64,000 nt of DNA from Kribbella qitaiheensis (GTDB taxonomy: Bacteria > Actinomycetota > Actinomycetes > Propionibacteriales > Kribbellaceae): NCBI RefSeq assembly GCF_014217565.1, contig NZ_CP043661.1, positions 5,146,001 to 5,210,000 of the forward strand, written 5' to 3'. The translations under genes and the position numbers were made by a program. The number at the start of each line of letters is the position of its first letter. The first letter of the stretch is position 1. Under the pieces are notes generated by a model. It was not told the origin of the DNA and ran no database searches. It worked only from the letters and a program-made list of their open reading frames with translations. Shown piece after piece: positions 16,247-24,038 of the stretch.

Positions 16247-18065
16247 CTTCGAACGCCGCAGCCTGGATCTGTACTGCGCGGACCCGGTCGACGTCGAGCT
16301 TGGTCGAGCGGTCGAAGCGGTAGATCCCGTTCTCCTCCTGGAAGACATCGGTCAGCTGCGTGTAGCAGTAGCCGAACATCAGCGGATTCCCGAGCAGCGC
16401 CTCGACCAGACCCTTGAACCGGTCGTAGAAGTCCTCTTCGTCCTTCACCCGCTGCCCGTAGCCCCACGAGTCGGCGTCGCTACCGGTGCCGGCCTTCGCC
16501 GCTTCCGGGTTCCACCAGATCCCGCCGAACTCGCTGCAGAAGTACGGCTGCCCGTTGTAGGCGAGCGAGATCGGCCGGTTGTCAGGCCCACCGGTGTTCC
16601 CGTACGGCGCTCCGTCGGCGAGGCCGGCCATCTGCTTGGCGAACTCGATCGGGTCCTGCTCGTAGTTGTGCGAGTCCCACACGTCGGTCTCGGGCACCCG
16701 ATGCGAGTACCCCGACGCGTCCAGCACCGGCCGCGAAGTGTCGGCCGCCTTCGTTGCCAGGAACATCGCACGAGTCACGTCGTCCAGTTGCGTGATCTTG
16801 TCGTGCAGCAGTTGGTGCGTCTCGTTCGTCGGGCACCAGCCGATGATCGACGGGTGGCTGTAGTCCCGCTCGACCGCCTCCAGCCACTGCGTCACGAATG
16901 ACGCCGTCGGCTGCTGGTTGTCGTCCCCGGTGCCGGCGACGCCCGCACCCCAGTCGCCGAACTCGCCCCACACGAGGTAGCCCATGCGGTCCGCGTGGTA
17001 GAGGAATCGCTCCTCGAACACCTTCTGGTGCAGTCGGGCGCCGTTGAAACCGGCCGCCAGACTCAGCTCGATGTCGGCCACCAAGGCCTCTTCCGAGGGA
17101 GCCGTCATCAGGCTCTCCGGCCAGTAACCCTGGTCCAGCACGAGGCGCTGGAAGACATGCTTGCCGTTGATCAAGATGGCCTGACCGTTGATCGACACGG
17201 AGCGCAGGCCCGTATAGCTTTCGGCGCTGTCCACAACGGTGCCATCGGCATCGACGAGCTCGAACCGTACGCCGTACAGGTGCGGGTCGGTCGTGTCCCA
17301 TAGCCGGACTCGGTCCGCGGGGATCGGCAGTACGAGTCGCGGCGCGAGGTCCAGGTCGGCCCGGACCTCGGCGCTGACCACTTCGCCGGCGTCGTCGGAC
17401 AGGATGGCTCGGACCTTCCAGCCCGGCTTGTTCGCCGACACGGGCACATCGAGGTGGAACGACGACCCGGCCACATCCGGCGAGATCCGGGGGCGCCCCA
17501 GGTGCACAACGGGGACGGCCTCCAGCCAGACGGTCTGCCAGATCCCCGTCGTGCGGGTGTAGTGGCAGTCCGCGTTGAAGTACGGCTGACTCTGCTTGCC
17601 ACGAGCCTGTACGCCGTACCGGGTGTCGCGGGCGCGCACGACGATCACGGCCTCCTCGCCGGGCTCGGCGACGCCGGCCAGCGAAGCGCAGAACGGCGTG
17701 AAGCCGCCGCGGTGCCGGACCACCTCGACGCCGTTCACCCAGACGGTGGCGTCGTGGTCGACGGCCTGGAAGTGCAGGACTGCCTGCCGGTCGGACCAGT
17801 CGGCCGGAACGGTGACGGTGGTCCGGTACCAGACGGCTTCGAGGAAGTCGACGTTCTCGATCCCGGACAGCTGGGATTCGGGGGCGAACGGGACGACGAT
17901 CCGGTCCGGCAGGTCGCGGTCGCGGACGCCGCGCTCCAGGCCGGAGTCGGCGGTGTCGATCTCGAACTGCCACTCGCCGTTCAGATTGAGCCAGTCGGGC
18001 CGGACGAACTGCGGCCGGGGGTGTTCGCCGCGGGGGACTCCGGGCTGGGCTGGGGTGGATGACAT
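16233..18065 (-). CDS. Glycoside hydrolase family 2 enzyme
   Basis: A 610-residue cytoplasmic GH2 enzyme (beta-galactosidase/glucuronidase/mannosidase clan). The N-terminal sugar-binding domain has WLNLNGEWQFEIDTAD and VLHFQAVDHDATVWVNGVEV, followed by an immunoglobulin-like domain and a TIM barrel. The acid/base is E415 in GWCPTNETHQ and the nucleophile is E512 in PYFCSEFGGIWW. There is no signal peptide, so the substrate must be imported. The ATG at 18063-18065 has GGAGG upstream. Two LacI-type half-symmetric boxes lie in its promoter. The sugar specificity cannot be told; the layout resembles actinobacterial GH2 enzymes acting on small oligosaccharides. The extreme 3' end runs into palindromic repeat copy 1. 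Confidence 0.92.
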   Translation of the reverse strand: MSSTPAQPGVPRGEHPRPQFVRPDWLNLNGEWQFEIDTADSGLERGVRDRDLPDRIVVPFAPESQLSGIENVDFLEAVWYRTTVTVPADWSDRQAVLHFQAVDHDATVWVNGVEVVRHRGGFTPFCASLAGVAEPGEEAVIVVRARDTRYGVQARGKQSQPYFNADCHYTRTTGIWQTVWLEAVPVVHLGRPRISPDVAGSSFHLDVPVSANKPGWKVRAILSDDAGEVVSAEVRADLDLAPRLVLPIPADRVRLWDTTDPHLYGVRFELVDADGTVVDSAESYTGLRSVSINGQAILINGKHVFQRLVLDQGYWPESLMTAPSEEALVADIELSLAAGFNGARLHQKVFEERFLYHADRMGYLVWGEFGDWGAGVAGTGDDNQQPTASFVTQWLEAVERDYSHPSIIGWCPTNETHQLLHDKITQLDDVTRAMFLATKAADTSRPVLDASGYSHRVPETDVWDSHNYEQDPIEFAKQMAGLADGAPYGNTGGPDNRPISLAYNGQPYFCSEFGGIWWNPEAAKAGTGSDADSWGYGQRVKDEEDFYDRFKGLVEALLGNPLMFGYCYTQLTDVFQEENGIYRFDRSTKLDVDRVRAVQIQAAAFEVASE

Positions 18066-18108
18066 CGAGGGGCCTCCGGTGAGGTCGCGTGCGCGGTCGC
18101 GATGACAC

Positions 18109-18166
18109 TACAACGTTGGAATTGGCTCAGCAATCGCTCGAGCGCCGACTGAGACAGCGTTGTCAA
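18109..18166. promoter_or_regulatory. Candidate LacI-type operators before the GH2 gene
   Basis: Two similar boxes lie upstream of the GH2 start: TACAACGTTGGA around the perfect palindrome CAACGTTG (18111-18118), and GACAGCGTTGTCAA at about 18152-18165. On the coding strand the second reads TTGACAACGCTGTC, so it also contains a TTGACA -35-like element. LacI regulators of actinobacterial sugar genes bind centres of the AACGTT type. No intact lacI gene is adjacent. Confidence 0.5.
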
Positions 18167-18330
18167 TACTTTTCCCCAAAGCTCGAATTGCAGCAACCTG
18201 CAGCCGTCGGAATGACCGAAGAGGTCCGAGCCTCGTTAGAAAGGAGGTGGGCACCGAACCAACTGTGGGTTCGAGGCATCATCTGAGGAAGAGCAGGATC
18301 GACAACGGGGAGAGGCGTGGAGGTCGTCGG

Positions 18331-19116
18331 GTGGGAATCGAGCGAACTGCGGAGGTCCGGGAGCTCCGGCTTCGGGTGCCGCAGGCAGACCTGGAGTCGC
18401 TGTACCAGCGGCTCCGGGCGTTCCGCGACGGCGGCGCCTACATAGCGGCGGGCCTGGACCGGATCGTCCCGCTCGCCTATGCCGACGATCTCCTGGACTA
18501 CTGGGTCGGCGGGTACGACTGGCGCGCGCATGAGCGCCGCCTGAGCGCCTACTCCCACTACAGCACCGAGATCAGCGGTCAGTTCGTCCACTTCCTGCAC
18601 CTGCGCTCCGTCCGTCCCGACGCGCGTCCGGTGCTGCTCACCCACGCCTGGCCGAGTGGCGTGATGGACGTGCTCGACGCGGCCGGCCGGTTGGAGGCGA
18701 CGGGCAACTATCACCTGGTGATCCCGTCGATCGCCTGGACAGCTCTGGCCGGGCCTCCCGGTGGGTCACCGAGTGGACGCAGCGCGGCCGGCTGGGACGA
18801 CCTGATGAGTCGACTCGGGTACGACGAGTACCAGGTCGGCGACGATCGGCACGGCATCGACGCGACCCCGGCGTACACGGAAGTCACCGAGGCGAAGGCC
18901 GAGCAACGAGGACTCGATGCGGCCGAGCTCGCCGAGGTGCGCTGGTTCAACGAGAGCCTGACCGCCTTCAATGAGGGCCGGCAGGTCTCGGCTCTGGTGC
19001 TCAGTACGGCGCTCCTGGCCTGGAACGCCCAGCTGGTCAACCTCGACGTCGACCGCGACGCGCTGCTGACCGGCCTCACCCTCGCCTGGTTCGCCTCGCA
19101 GCTACCGACTGAGTAG
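18331..19116 (+). CDS. Degenerate epoxide hydrolase (EHN-domain protein lacking its catalytic core)
   Basis: A 261-residue open frame whose first half matches the epoxide-hydrolase N-terminal domain: LRVPQADLESLYQRLRAF, LLDYWVGGYDWRAHERRL and ISGQFVHFLHLRSVRPDARP, then the start of the alpha/beta fold LLTHAWPSGVMDVLDAAG. The second half is a patchwork: MSRLGYDEYQVGDDRHG sits where the nucleophile motif GGDWG should be, and the cap, the charge-relay Asp and the catalytic His region are missing. Family members are about 380 residues, so roughly 120 are deleted although the frame stays open. GTG 18331 has GGAGG upstream. Enzyme activity is very unlikely. It could be a decaying gene or a protein reduced to the EHN domain. 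Confidence 0.6.
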   Translation: MGIERTAEVRELRLRVPQADLESLYQRLRAFRDGGAYIAAGLDRIVPLAYADDLLDYWVGGYDWRAHERRLSAYSHYSTEISGQFVHFLHLRSVRPDARPVLLTHAWPSGVMDVLDAAGRLEATGNYHLVIPSIAWTALAGPPGGSPSGRSAAGWDDLMSRLGYDEYQVGDDRHGIDATPAYTEVTEAKAEQRGLDAAELAEVRWFNESLTAFNEGRQVSALVLSTALLAWNAQLVNLDVDRDALLTGLTLAWFASQLPTE

Positions 19117-19120
19117 CGGA

Positions 19121-19999
19121 TCAGGCGCCGAGCAGACGAGCGCCGTTGTGCCAGCAGACGGCGCGGAGCCAGTCGTCGCCAAGCTCCAGGCGCTCCAGCG
19201 ATTCCAGCTGGACGGCGTACTCGTACGGGATGTTCGGGAAGTCCGAGCCGAGCACGATCCGGTCCTGGAGCGCCGCCAGTCGCGGCAGTAGGGACGGGTC
19301 GAGGGGCATCATCGCCTCCACGAACGGCGTGAACGCCATCGTGGTGTCGAGGTGCGCGTTGGGATAGGTCTCGGCCAGCGCGAGGTGTTCGGCGTACTCC
19401 GGCATGCCCAGGTGAGCGATCACCGCGGTCAGCCGAGGGTGTCTCCGCAGTACCTCGCCGAACGGCCCGGGGCCGGTGTGGCGGCCGGGGATCGGCCCCG
19501 ATCCGCAGTGCGCGACCACCGGTACGCCGGCCTCCGCCAGCTGGCCCCAGACCGCGTCGAGCTCGTCGTCGCGAGGGTCGTAGTCACCGACCTGGACATG
19601 CACCTTGAAGATCCGGGTGCCCAGCTCCAGAGCCTCTTTCACGTACTGCGAGGCGCCCGGTTCCGGGTAGAACGTGCCGCTCGGGACGCAGCCAGGCGTC
19701 GCTGCGGCGAAGTCGCGGGCCCACTGGTTCAGCCAGGCGGCCATATCCGGCTTGTGCGGATAGACGAGGGCCGGGAACCGCCGTACGCCGAGTGCGCGCA
19801 GCGTCTCCAGTCGCTCGGCCACGGGCGTTCGGTAGGTCACCGGCCAGGGCGTGCCGTAGTGCTTCTCGGCCTGGTCGAAGTATCGCCAGACCGCGTCCAT
19901 CACCCCGTCCGGCAGGAAGTGGACGTGTACATCCATCAGACCGTCCAGCCCGAGCCGCTGCCACCACCCAGGGACCTCTTCGTCTCGCACCCACGCCAT
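19121..19999 (-). CDS. Amidohydrolase-2 family metal-dependent hydrolase
   Basis: A 292-residue TIM-barrel hydrolase. The metal motif DVHVHF lies near residue 25, further ligands are the His of PVVAHCGSGP and of AVIAHLGMPEY, and the late Asp is in IVLGSDFPNIPYEY. This pattern is that of the amidohydrolase-2 group (decarboxylases and hydrolases of carboxylated or lactone substrates). ATG 19999 was chosen over an upstream frame start at 20020, which would lie in the divergent promoter. The 50-base gap to the divergent winged-helix gene contains twin TACGTA motifs. It is likely co-regulated by that protein. The exact substrate is not predictable. Confidence 0.87.
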   Translation of the reverse strand: MAWVRDEEVPGWWQRLGLDGLMDVHVHFLPDGVMDAVWRYFDQAEKHYGTPWPVTYRTPVAERLETLRALGVRRFPALVYPHKPDMAAWLNQWARDFAAATPGCVPSGTFYPEPGASQYVKEALELGTRIFKVHVQVGDYDPRDDELDAVWGQLAEAGVPVVAHCGSGPIPGRHTGPGPFGEVLRRHPRLTAVIAHLGMPEYAEHLALAETYPNAHLDTTMAFTPFVEAMMPLDPSLLPRLAALQDRIVLGSDFPNIPYEYAVQLESLERLELGDDWLRAVCWHNGARLLGA

Positions 20000-20024
20000 G
20001 TTAGTGCGCCGTACTTGCAATACA

Positions 20025-20038
20025 TACGTAACTACGTA
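20025..20038. promoter_or_regulatory. Twin TACGTA operator in a divergent promoter
   Basis: TACGTA-AC-TACGTA lies midway between the divergent starts of the amidohydrolase and the winged-helix regulator. Each hexamer is itself a palindrome and together they form a near-symmetric 14-base site, a plausible target of the adjacent regulator. Confidence 0.55.
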
Positions 20039-20049
20039 CTATCCACAGT

Positions 20050-20496
20050 GTGGAAGAAGCTGTGGATAACCGGCTCGCGGAGCTGGAACGGCGGATCGCC
20101 GCGCTGGAATCCGGCGCTTCCACCCGCCGTCGTCCACAGGCCGCGGGCTTTCCGCAGACCGACGACTCCGCACCGGTCGGACGCGCTCTACTTGCCTCGA
20201 ACGGGGTCGAGCCAGCCGTGCTCGACGCGGACTGGACGGAGTGGGCCGGGGCGCTCGCGGCGCTCGGGAACCCGGTGCGACTGACGCTGCTGCAGCAGAT
20301 CCTGCGCGGAACCAGCACAGTCAATGCGCTCAGTGAGGTCCAGGGTCTTGGCACGAGCGGGCAGATCTACCACCATCTGCGTCAGCTGACTGCGGAAGGC
20401 TGGCTGCACACTCCCAGCCGCGGCGTCTTCGCCGTACCCCCGCCTCGCGTGGTCGCGCTGATGACGATCTTGGCGGCTCTGGAGGGGCGAGCATGA
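20050..20496 (+). CDS. Winged-helix (ArsR-like) transcriptional regulator
   Basis: A 148-residue protein with an N-terminal coiled segment (VDNRLAELERRIAALES) and a C-terminal winged helix: LAALGNPVRLTLLQQILRGT, LGTSGQIYHHLRQLTAEGWL and the wing HTPSRGVFAVPPPRV. This layout of a Pro-rich linker before an ArsR-like domain occurs in actinobacterial regulators placed before serine hydrolases. The GTG start at 20050 fits the beginning of the coiled segment. It overlaps the downstream serine hydrolase by ATGA at 20493-20496. It probably regulates its own operon and the divergent amidohydrolase through the TACGTA site. Confidence 0.85.
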   Translation: MEEAVDNRLAELERRIAALESGASTRRRPQAAGFPQTDDSAPVGRALLASNGVEPAVLDADWTEWAGALAALGNPVRLTLLQQILRGTSTVNALSEVQGLGTSGQIYHHLRQLTAEGWLHTPSRGVFAVPPPRVVALMTILAALEGRA

Positions 20497-21533
20497 AACT
20501 CATCGCCGTACTGCTGGCGATAGCGCTGACGGCCGGTGGCTGGCTGGTCCGGCCGCGAGGTCTGGACCTGGATGCGGCCCGGACCGGTGACGACAAACTG
20601 CAGGCGTTCATCGACCAGAACTATGAGGGCCCCGGGCACCGATTGGCCGTCGCGGTGATCGGGGACAACTCGATGGTGTTCGCCGGGCGGGGCGCGAACG
20701 AGCACGGCCGCTTCGAGGTCGGTTCCATCAGCAAGGCCATGACCGGTCTGTTGCTGGCAGATTCGGTACGCCGTGGCGAGGTGCGGCTGGATCAGCAAGT
20801 CGGCTCGCTACTGCCCCTGGACGGCACCGACGTCGCCAACGCCACCCTCGAGGAGCTCGCGACCCACAGCTCGGGTCTGCCCAACACCTCACACAAGCCA
20901 CTCGTCGTCGCGCGATCGTTCCTCGCCAGTTGGTCCGCAAGCAATCCCTACCCGTACGACGTCAACCAGCTGCTCGGCCAAGCCCGGGCCGCTGGCACCG
21001 GCGGTCGAGGCAAACCGGCGTACTCGAATCTCGGCGGTGCGCTGCTCGGTCAGGCTCTCGCCAGCAAGGCCGGCAAGAGCTACCCGGATCTGCTGACCGA
21101 ACGAGTGCTCACGCCACTGCAGATGAATGAGACCCGGGTCGCCGTCGACCAGGCCGATGCCGCTCCGGACGGTTACAGCTCAGGCGGGCGGAAGGAAGCG
21201 CCGTGGGTGCAGGACGGGTACGGGCCGGCCGGCGGCGTCGTGTCCACATCGGGCGATATGGCGCTGATGCTGCAGTCGTTGCTGCGAGGCACCGGCGTCG
21301 AGGCGCTGGCGGCCCGGCGGGGCTTCGAGGACGGTGACAGGATCGGGCTGTTCTGGATCACCAGCCCGTTGCCCGGTACGGATCACTCGATGGTGTGGCA
21401 TGACGGCGGCACCGGCGGCTATCGCGCGTTCGTCGGCGTCGACCTGGAGCGGAAGCGAGCCGTGGTGGTGCTGTCCGATGTAGCTGCCTCCGTCAACGAC
21501 TTCGGCGCCAAGCTACTGGCGGCGCAGTCGTGA
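20493..21533 (+). CDS. Beta-lactamase-family serine hydrolase (exported)
   Basis: A 346-residue class C-like/esterase-type serine hydrolase. A hydrophobic signal segment (residues 1-18, LIAVLLAIALTAGGWLV) indicates export or membrane anchoring. The catalytic SxxK is S78-I-S-K81 in FEVGSISKAMTG, the YxN motif is in KPAYSNLGGALL, and HDGGTGGYRAF provides the third motif in place of KTG. Such proteins include D-aminopeptidases, esterases and carboxypeptidases; true beta-lactamase function is not implied. It sits in a three-gene translationally coupled operon between the regulator and a small membrane protein. Confidence 0.9.
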   Translation: MKLIAVLLAIALTAGGWLVRPRGLDLDAARTGDDKLQAFIDQNYEGPGHRLAVAVIGDNSMVFAGRGANEHGRFEVGSISKAMTGLLLADSVRRGEVRLDQQVGSLLPLDGTDVANATLEELATHSSGLPNTSHKPLVVARSFLASWSASNPYPYDVNQLLGQARAAGTGGRGKPAYSNLGGALLGQALASKAGKSYPDLLTERVLTPLQMNETRVAVDQADAAPDGYSSGGRKEAPWVQDGYGPAGGVVSTSGDMALMLQSLLRGTGVEALAARRGFEDGDRIGLFWITSPLPGTDHSMVWHDGGTGGYRAFVGVDLERKRAVVVLSDVAASVNDFGAKLLAAQS

Positions 21534-21865
21534 GGACGATCATCGTGCTGGTCCTGGCGATCGGCTATCCGTTGCTCGTCCTCTGGCAGCTCAACGGCCG
21601 CAAGCTCCGGGACCGGCTGGACGTCGTCGTGGTCTTCGCGGTCGGATTCCTCTTCCTGCTCTTCGCCCGGACGACCGTCGACTGGCAGGCGGTGCCGCCG
21701 TGGCTGTGGCTGATCGGGCTGCTACTGCTGGCGACAAGCGTCGTACGGGCCGGCTGGGCCTGGCCTGACCTGCAGTGGACGAACTCGCGACGAGGCGGAC
21801 GGCGCGCGACCTCGGCGGCGATCCAGTTGGTGATCGCCACCGCACTCATCGTTGTCCTACTTTGA
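21530..21865 (+). CDS. Small membrane protein of the serine-hydrolase operon
   Basis: A 111-residue protein with four predicted transmembrane segments: IIVLVLAIGYPLLVLWQL, VVVVFAVGFLFLLFA, PPWLWLIGLLLLATSVV and IQLVIATALIVVLL. The GTG start overlaps the hydrolase stop (GTGA, 21530-21533), so the two are translationally coupled and may act together at the membrane. Its 3' end overlaps the convergent ATP-grasp gene by nine bases. I recognise no named family. Confidence 0.75.
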   Translation: MRTIIVLVLAIGYPLLVLWQLNGRKLRDRLDVVVVFAVGFLFLLFARTTVDWQAVPPWLWLIGLLLLATSVVRAGWAWPDLQWTNSRRGGRRATSAAIQLVIATALIVVLL

Positions 21866-23098
21866 CTTTGATTGGTCCGAGACCCACAGGCCGGTGAGGC
21901 CGCGGAAATGGGCGAGGAACTTCTCCTGCTCGTGGGCCGGGTAGGTGGCGGCGACCGTCTCGCGCAGGATGCGGTCGAAGTCGTCGCCGCGGACCCAGTC
22001 GACGAGTCGCTCGTCGAAGTCGGGGAGGTTCTCGGCGCACCACTCCTGGTAGCGGGCGGTGTCGAAGTACTCGTCGGCCAGCGCGAGGTAGGCCTCGATC
22101 TTCGCGTCGTAGTCGAGCGAGTCGTCGTCGGCGATCGCGAAGTACCGCTCGGTGTGCAGGTCGACCTTGGTCCGCCGGCCGGTCGCGAGCGAGAACATCG
22201 ACCACTTCACCAGCGCGCTGATCGCCCACGGGAAGTAGTAGTGCAGCGAGGTGATCGCCACGTCCGGGCAGGCGTTCGCGTAGTCGATCGGGTGCACCGA
22301 GTCGCCGCTGACCAGCATCTCGCAGGAGTTGAACTCCCAGCCGAAGAACGCGTTCACGATCCGGCTGATCGCGACCGCCTGGTGGCCGGCCGACGGGCTG
22401 AGGAAGTCATGGGAGACGGCGTACCGGGTGTGCATCGGCTCGTCCGGCTGGAAGTCCATCACCATCGTCTCGGCGCCGATCGACAGCGCCCGGGCGAACT
22501 TCTCGTACTCGACCGTGGCCTGCAGGTGCATCAGCATCTCGCCGGACTCGTCGTAGGCCTTGTGCAGGTCCTCGCGGTTGTTGATCCGCGAGACGCCGCG
22601 CCAGCCGCCACCGTCGAACGGCTTCATGTACATCGGGTAGCCGAGGTCGTCCGCGATCGCGTCCAGGTCGAACGACTTGTTGTACTTCGCCGACGTGTAC
22701 GCCCAGCGCACGTTGTCGACCGGGTTCTTGTACGGCACCAGCACGGTCCGCGGGATCTTCAGGCCGAGCCGGAGCATCGCGCAGTACGCGCTGTGCTTCT
22801 CCATCGCCTGGAAGGTGAACGGCGAGTTCAGCAGGTAGGTGCCGTTCATCAGTGCGGCCTTCTTCAGCCACTCGCGCGGGTGGTAGTACCAGTACGCGAG
22901 CCGGTCGATCACCAGCTCGACCCGGACCGGATCGTTGAGGTCGAACGGCTCGATCGTCAGCCGCTCGGTGCTGAACTCGTGGGTCGTGCCGCTGTCGGTG
23001 ACCGGGCCGACCTGTCGCAGCAGCCCCTCGAAGGCCTGCGGCCAGTCCTCCTCGGCGCCGAGCAACAACCCGATCAAGTGCTGAGAGCGGTCAGCCAC
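21857..23098 (-). CDS. ATP-grasp superfamily ligase
   Basis: A 413-residue ATP-grasp protein. The nucleotide-binding core is visible as YPMYMKPFDGGGWRGVSRI near residues 154-172, with the basic residue K and a Gly-rich loop, and later acidic metal-ligand sequence around WEFNSCEML and VHPIDYANACPDVAI. Enzymes of this fold join a carboxylate to an amine, thiol or hydroxyl through an acyl phosphate. It is the last gene of a minus-strand group with two esterases and an MFS exporter. No acceptor substrate can be read from sequence. The start ATG 23098 is followed directly by MADRSQHLIGLLLGAEEDW; the leader before it is polypyrimidine on the coding strand. It might make or modify a small peptide-like or acyl compound. 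Confidence 0.82.
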   Translation of the reverse strand: MADRSQHLIGLLLGAEEDWPQAFEGLLRQVGPVTDSGTTHEFSTERLTIEPFDLNDPVRVELVIDRLAYWYYHPREWLKKAALMNGTYLLNSPFTFQAMEKHSAYCAMLRLGLKIPRTVLVPYKNPVDNVRWAYTSAKYNKSFDLDAIADDLGYPMYMKPFDGGGWRGVSRINNREDLHKAYDESGEMLMHLQATVEYEKFARALSIGAETMVMDFQPDEPMHTRYAVSHDFLSPSAGHQAVAISRIVNAFFGWEFNSCEMLVSGDSVHPIDYANACPDVAITSLHYYFPWAISALVKWSMFSLATGRRTKVDLHTERYFAIADDDSLDYDAKIEAYLALADEYFDTARYQEWCAENLPDFDERLVDWVRGDDFDRILRETVAATYPAHEQEKFLAHFRGLTGLWVSDQSKSK

Positions 23099-23116
23099 GG
23101 TGAACTCCTAACAAGC

Positions 23117-23151
23117 AGGGAAAGGAAGGGAAGGGAAGGAAGGAAGGAAGG
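23117..23151. repeat. 35-base homopurine tract before the ATP-grasp gene
   Basis: An uninterrupted purine run on the plus strand, mostly GGAA units, ends 19 bases upstream of the ATP-grasp start. In the mRNA of the minus-strand operon it would be a long pyrimidine run, which lacks an AGGAGG-like site. The mirror-like GGAA repeats could form triplex DNA. Confidence 0.85.
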
Positions 23152-23204
23152 CGAAGAGGGCGGCCGACAGACGATGGGGGCGGCCAACAGGCGATGGGGG
23201 GCGG

Positions 23205-23951
23205 CTAGCAGAATCGTGGCAGGTGGTGGGCTATCTGCTTGCGCCACCAGGGCCAGTCGTGGGCTACGTCGTGGCCCCACAGGTCCAGCTCGTGGGGGAT
23301 GCCTTTGGAAGCCAGTACCGCGCTGGTCGCGCGCGCCGACGGCAGGGAGCCGGTCGGGTTGGTTTCCCAGTCGCCCTGGCCGACCGTGAGCACCAGGAAC
23401 ACCCGGTTGCGCAACCAGTCGAGGTGCTCACCGTCCAGGTTGGGCAGGTAGTCCGCCGGGTTGTTGAAGTACAGCGCGTCGCCGCGCTCGCCCCACGGGT
23501 GCCAGCTGGACGCGTCGTAGTTGCCGGACTGGCAGATCGCGATCGGGAACAGATCGGCCCGCTTCAGCGCGAAGTTGAGCGCATGGAAGGCGCCAAGGCT
23601 GCACCCGGTCGTGATGATGTCCCCCGCGCCCGGAGTATCGCCGCCGATCGCAGGCACCACCTTGTCGAGGATCCATGACTCGTACAGCCCATGGCGGCGA
23701 GCCCGCTCCTCCAGCGGCAGACTGCGGTCGGACCAACTGACGTGGTCGTACGAATCAACGCAGTACAGCTTGATCCGGCCGGCCTCGATCAGGTCCGCGA
23801 CCGCTTCCACCATGCCGTTGCTCTCGTAGTCCCAGGCACGGCCCTGTTCGCTCGGGAACACCAGCACCGGTCGCCCGTAGTGCCCGTACCGGATCAGCGT
23901 GCCCGGCCGGTCCAGCCCCGGTGCCTCCAGTTCGACCTGCTCGCGTTCCAT
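23205..23951 (-). CDS. Esterase-family alpha/beta hydrolase
   Basis: A 248-residue alpha/beta hydrolase of the esterase-D-like group. The nucleophile elbow is ITTGCSLGAFHALNFAL with S118; the charge-relay His is probably in LWGHDVAHDWPWWRKQIAHH. The N-terminal RYGHYGRPVLVFPSEQGRAWDYE is characteristic of this subfamily. There is no signal peptide, so the protein is cytoplasmic. The ATG at 23949-23951 comes after the (GGTCA)5 repeat. It is followed by the ATP-grasp gene 106 bases downstream, with the MFS exporter and a second esterase upstream on the same strand, suggesting a shared pathway. Confidence 0.88.
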   Translation of the reverse strand: MEREQVELEAPGLDRPGTLIRYGHYGRPVLVFPSEQGRAWDYESNGMVEAVADLIEAGRIKLYCVDSYDHVSWSDRSLPLEERARRHGLYESWILDKVVPAIGGDTPGAGDIITTGCSLGAFHALNFALKRADLFPIAICQSGNYDASSWHPWGERGDALYFNNPADYLPNLDGEHLDWLRNRVFLVLTVGQGDWETNPTGSLPSARATSAVLASKGIPHELDLWGHDVAHDWPWWRKQIAHHLPRFC

Positions 23952-23974
23952 GCGGCCTCACTCTCTCGCGATCC

Positions 23975-23999
23975 GGTCAGGTCAGGTCAGGTCAGGTCA
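23975..23999. repeat. (GGTCA)5 tandem repeat
   Basis: Five perfect copies of GGTCA in the 87-base gap between the MFS and esterase genes. Length change by slippage would alter spacing upstream of the esterase start by steps of five bases. Confidence 0.95.
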
Positions 24000-24038
24000 G
24001 GATCCAGTACTTGGCGCCTTTTCGGTAACCCTTCCATG

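Noticed and set aside
21872..23389. A plus-strand frame of 505 codons over the ATP-grasp gene
   Set aside because: Shadow of the minus-strand ATP-grasp gene; Arg/Val/Asp-rich without fold-like pattern.
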